Origin: FEB-10 sp963710645
GTDB lineage: Bacteria; Acidobacteriota; Thermoanaerobaculia; Thermoanaerobaculales; Sulfomarinibacteraceae
Direction of reading: 5' to 3'
Length of the DNA: 64,000 nucleotides
NCBI GenBank assembly: GCA_963710645.1
Contig: CAVQBD010000002.1
Coordinates: forward strand, 310,001-374,000
Position 1 is the stretch's first letter; each line of letters begins with the position of its first letter. Below are positions 61,508-64,000 of this stretch, one piece after another. The position numbers and the translations under genes were made by a program. The notes below the pieces were generated by a model. It ran no database searches, had not been told where the DNA came from, and saw only the letters and a list, made by a program, of their open reading frames with translations.

Positions 61508-62494
61508 ATGATGACTTCCGAGGATGCTGAAGACCGGCTCCAGGACCCTCAGCCGGTCCGCACGCCCCGTCTTGGGGTGGTGGCCGCGGGCGGTTTGTCG
61601 TTTCTGATGTCGGCGAGCCTGGTGGTGGTGTCTCCAGTGGGGTTGTTTCTGGCTCCCCTGGCGCTGGTTCCGGTGGTCCAGTGGGTCGCGGTCGATCGTC
61701 GCCAAGGAATGATCTCCTGGGGATGGGTGGTGGCGTTGCTCGCGGGTCTGGCCGTGACCGGCAATAGTTATTTTGGGGTGCCCGCCTGGGCCTATCTGGC
61801 GGCTTACGTCCTTGTGGTGGCGGTGCCGGCCGCGAGCCTCGAGGTGTGGCGGTTGGCGGACTGGGACGAGGGCCGTTGGATCGCGGTGACGACGCTGTTC
61901 GCCACCATGGCAACCCTGGCGGCCATCGCTGCGGTCGCGCGGCCGATGCCGCCGCTGACCGCCTTGGCCGATTGGTTTTTCGAGACCGCCGCCTTCGTCG
62001 AGGAGTCTTACAGCGCGATGGGCGTATCCACGGGTGAGCTCGAGCTCGCTTTCGACGCTGCGGCATCCCTGATTCCGTGGATCGTGCCGAGCGTCGCGGT
62101 GGGCTATCTGATCATCGTCTTGTTCTGGCTTCGACCTCGACTTCCGCTTCTGGGTTTCCGGATGGCGGTGGCACCGTTCGAGAAGTACCGCGGTGACGAG
62201 TGGCTGCCAGTGGGATTCGCTCTCGGTGGAATCGGGACTCTGTTTCTGTCGGGGACGCCGCGTTGGATCGCCGTCAACCTGCTGATTGCGGTGCTCATGT
62301 TGTATTTCATACAGGGTTTGGCTATGATTCGGGCCCATCTTGCCCGTTGGGTCGGGCGCGGGTGGCTGGTCCGCTGGGGAGTTGCGCTTCTGTGCTTGCA
62401 GGGACCGATGCCGTTCCTTGTGGCTGCACTGGGCATCGCAGACGGGTTCTTCGATATGCGCCCCGGGACCGATGATGACGGAGGAGAACAATGA
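61508..62494 (+). CDS. DUF2232 multi-pass membrane protein (YybS-like)
   Basis: This 328-aa protein has about eight hydrophobic segments, such as LSFLMSASLVVVSPVGLFLA, PSVAVGYLIIVLFWL and LIAVLMLYFIQGLAMI. Its place between rpsR and rplI and its layout are those of DUF2232/YybS. The function of the family is not known. The 65-nt gap before it carries a possible hairpin (CCCGC/GCGGG). It overlaps rplI by 4 nt (ATGA). Confidence 0.82.
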   Translation: MMTSEDAEDRLQDPQPVRTPRLGVVAAGGLSFLMSASLVVVSPVGLFLAPLALVPVVQWVAVDRRQGMISWGWVVALLAGLAVTGNSYFGVPAWAYLAAYVLVVAVPAASLEVWRLADWDEGRWIAVTTLFATMATLAAIAAVARPMPPLTALADWFFETAAFVEESYSAMGVSTGELELAFDAAASLIPWIVPSVAVGYLIIVLFWLRPRLPLLGFRMAVAPFEKYRGDEWLPVGFALGGIGTLFLSGTPRWIAVNLLIAVLMLYFIQGLAMIRAHLARWVGRGWLVRWGVALLCLQGPMPFLVAALGIADGFFDMRPGTDDDGGEQ

Positions 62495-63090
62495 AGCTGA
62501 TACTGAACGACCACATCGAGCATCTTGGAGAGCGCGGCGACTCGGTGGCGGTGAAGCCGGGTTACGCGAGGAATTACCTGCTGCCCCAGGGGCTTGCCTA
62601 CCTCGATACTCCTGGCAATCGGAAGCTTTTTGAACAGGAACAGGGCCGTTGGGAGGAGCTGGATCTGCATCGACGATCAGCTGCGGAGAAGGTGGCGTCC
62701 GATATGGCCGGCACCGAGCTGCTCTTCGAACGGCGCGCCAGCGAGAAGGACGTCCTCTTCGGTTCGGTGACCTCACTCGACGTTGTCCGCGAACTGGGCG
62801 AACGAGGGTTTGACCTCGATCGGCGGAGGATCCAGCTGGAGCACCCGATCAAGGAACTCGGCACCTTTGACGTCGGCATCCAGGTCCATCGGGACATCAC
62901 TGTCACGGTTCCGGTCCACGTGGTGCGCCCAGGGGAGAAACCAGGCGCGAGGGTCGAGGTCGCACCCGATGATGAGGTTGTCGCGGACGCCGCGAAGACC
63001 CAAGAGCCTGCAGTGGATTCGGTATCCGTCGACATGGGCGCGACCGACGAGCTGGCCGAGCCCTCCGAGACGGACGTGGCGGCCGAGTAG
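62491..63090 (+). CDS. rplI: 50S ribosomal protein L9
   Basis: This 199-aa protein matches bL9: MKLILNDHIEHLGERGDSVA, VKPGYARNYLLPQGLAY in the N-domain, then a long helix and the C-domain (LFGSVTSLDVVRELGERGFD, RRIQLEHPIKELGTFDVGIQ). After about residue 150 it has an acidic extension rich in Asp, Glu and Ala, which makes it ~50 residues longer than usual. Confidence 0.96.
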   Translation: MKLILNDHIEHLGERGDSVAVKPGYARNYLLPQGLAYLDTPGNRKLFEQEQGRWEELDLHRRSAAEKVASDMAGTELLFERRASEKDVLFGSVTSLDVVRELGERGFDLDRRRIQLEHPIKELGTFDVGIQVHRDITVTVPVHVVRPGEKPGARVEVAPDDEVVADAAKTQEPAVDSVSVDMGATDELAEPSETDVAAE

Positions 63091-63092
63091 CA

Positions 63093-64000
63093 ATGGCCGG
63101 CGAAAGCCGGGACCAGCCTCCAACCGGCGAGCCGCCTGCTCATCGCCCTGGGTGGCTCAAAGACCTGTCGATGTACGTTCCGTCGGTCCTTCGGCGTCGG
63201 TTCGAGGATCTTTATCGCTCCGTTGATGCCCTCAATCATAGAGCCGATGTTCTGGAGGAACGGTCGGCGGTCGCCGATGGCCGCTTCGATGTTCTCGAGA
63301 ACTCGACTCGAGCCCTCCAGGAGGAGGTCGAGCGGTTGCGCGGTGACCGGATCGTGGACCTCGAGCGACGCCTCGATCGTCTGGAGGCGACGATTCGCGA
63401 GGTCAGCGGCGTGGCAGCTCGGACCCGTGATGAAACGGTCCCCGCAGTTGTCGATCGCGGCAATCTGCTCATCGATCGGCTGGCGGCAGAACTCGACGAG
63501 CTGGCATCGCTGGTGGAGAGGATGTTGCGGTCGGAACCGTTGCCGGTTCCGGCGCAGAATTCGGCGGAACGCCAGCTCAGCGTTGATCTCAAGGAGATCC
63601 AACCGAAACTGGTGGAGGCATTCCGGGGATCCGAGGAGGAGATCGTCCACCGTCTCGATCGACACCTTCCGCTATTGCGGGGGGCTGCGCCGGTCCTCGA
63701 TCTGGGATGTGGTCGCGGTGAGTTGTTACTCATGCTGCGAGACGCCGGCGTCGATGCGGTTGGTGTGGAGGCCGATCAGGCGCTCGTCCAGGCGGCACGT
63801 CGCCGTGGTCTCGAGGTCATTGAGGGCGATTGCGTCGAGGTGCTCACGGATCAGCCGCCCGGCAATTGGGGGGCGGTGACCGCCATCCATCTGATGGAAC
63901 ATCTCGAGGCGGCGGAGGCCCTCAGCGTTCTCCACGAGGTGCGGAGGATTCTCCGACCGGGCGGGATCTTCCTCGCAGAGAGCCCGAACCCCAGGAATCT
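63093..64000 (+). CDS. coiled-coil class I SAM-dependent methyltransferase (3' end outside window)
   Basis: The frame starts at ATG 63093, 2 nt after the rplI stop, and is open to the end of the window (302 codons), so the gene is truncated by the window edge. Residues ~35-135 are heptad-rich and Arg/Glu/Leu-rich (VLEERSAVADGRFDVLENST; VDLERRLDRLEATIREVSG), probably a coiled coil. The methyltransferase domain starts near residue 200 with PVLDLGCGRGELLLMLRDAG and continues AIHLMEHLEAAEALSVLHEV, RRILRPGGIFLAESPNPRN. This order resembles O-antigen chain-terminating or chain-length proteins. The target is unknown. Confidence 0.85.
   Translation, partial: MAGESRDQPPTGEPPAHRPGWLKDLSMYVPSVLRRRFEDLYRSVDALNHRADVLEERSAVADGRFDVLENSTRALQEEVERLRGDRIVDLERRLDRLEATIREVSGVAARTRDETVPAVVDRGNLLIDRLAAELDELASLVERMLRSEPLPVPAQNSAERQLSVDLKEIQPKLVEAFRGSEEEIVHRLDRHLPLLRGAAPVLDLGCGRGELLLMLRDAGVDAVGVEADQALVQAARRRGLEVIEGDCVEVLTDQPPGNWGAVTAIHLMEHLEAAEALSVLHEVRRILRPGGIFLAESPNPRN

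Overview
The window is a GC-rich bacterial chromosome segment with no rRNA, tRNA, phage or insertion sequence that I can recognise. The organism is Gram-negative: it has an outer-membrane secretin, a CsgG-like protein, SurA-like periplasmic foldases and lipoprotein signal peptides. The gene mix (T2SS/type IV pilus-like operon whose secretin has a cohesin-like tail, PA-domain secreted proteins ending in a D-[GD]-F-E-[ST]-G-D motif, RibBA, large one-chain PurL, NamZ/DUF1343) suggests an Acidobacteriota-like lineage. That placement is an inference, not a measurement.

Layout. 1-2470: end of an unknown gene and a sulfatase-like lipoprotein. 2601-14981: a surface-polysaccharide region with seven glycosyltransferases on alternating strands, a polyprenyl glycosylphosphotransferase, RmlD, a second nucleotide-sugar SDR and one enoyl-CoA hydratase-like gene. 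15060-21780: mixed housekeeping and unknown genes (589-aa unknown, hotdog thioesterase, Sfp-type PPTase, hemolysin III, FolE, secreted proteins, CBS protein). 21889-31170: MaeB, Ddl, NamZ, two PA-domain secreted paralogues, a possible 61-aa protein and RibBA. 31355-39066: Mfd, an unknown membrane protein, two parvulin-type foldases and a YhaM-like HD nuclease. 39166-39396: a SelW-like gene with an in-frame TGA in a C-x-x-U motif, probably a selenoprotein. 39671-51286: an ECF sigma/anti-sigma pair followed by a complete T2SS/pilus-like assembly operon (N-domain protein, GspF, GspE, PilM/N/O/P-like proteins, secretin, three pseudopilins). 51602-55018: M16 peptidase, Dut, metallo-beta-lactamase protein, DUF3011 protein. 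55143-60579: divergent purL and purM. 60810-64000: rpsF-rpsR-DUF2232-rplI and the start of a methyltransferase gene.

The most unusual property is between the genes. Most operon boundaries carry short tandem arrays with a strict 7-nt period, but the heptamer differs from locus to locus (for example ACTATTC x12, CTAGCCC, AGTCCCG, AATGAGA, AGAACAA, CGGAACC, AATTCGA, ACAACCT). Arrays often come as inverted pairs around a GC-rich spacer, they run into coding sequences and supply stop codons, and in two pseudopilin genes they encode the cleavable leader. Because 7 is not a multiple of 3, a change of one unit would shift the reading frame.

A second pattern is transcriptional. At least twelve genes have a TANNNT hexamer ending only 6-8 nt before the start codon and no ribosome binding site, which indicates widespread leaderless mRNAs. 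Other genes have ordinary GGAGG sites.
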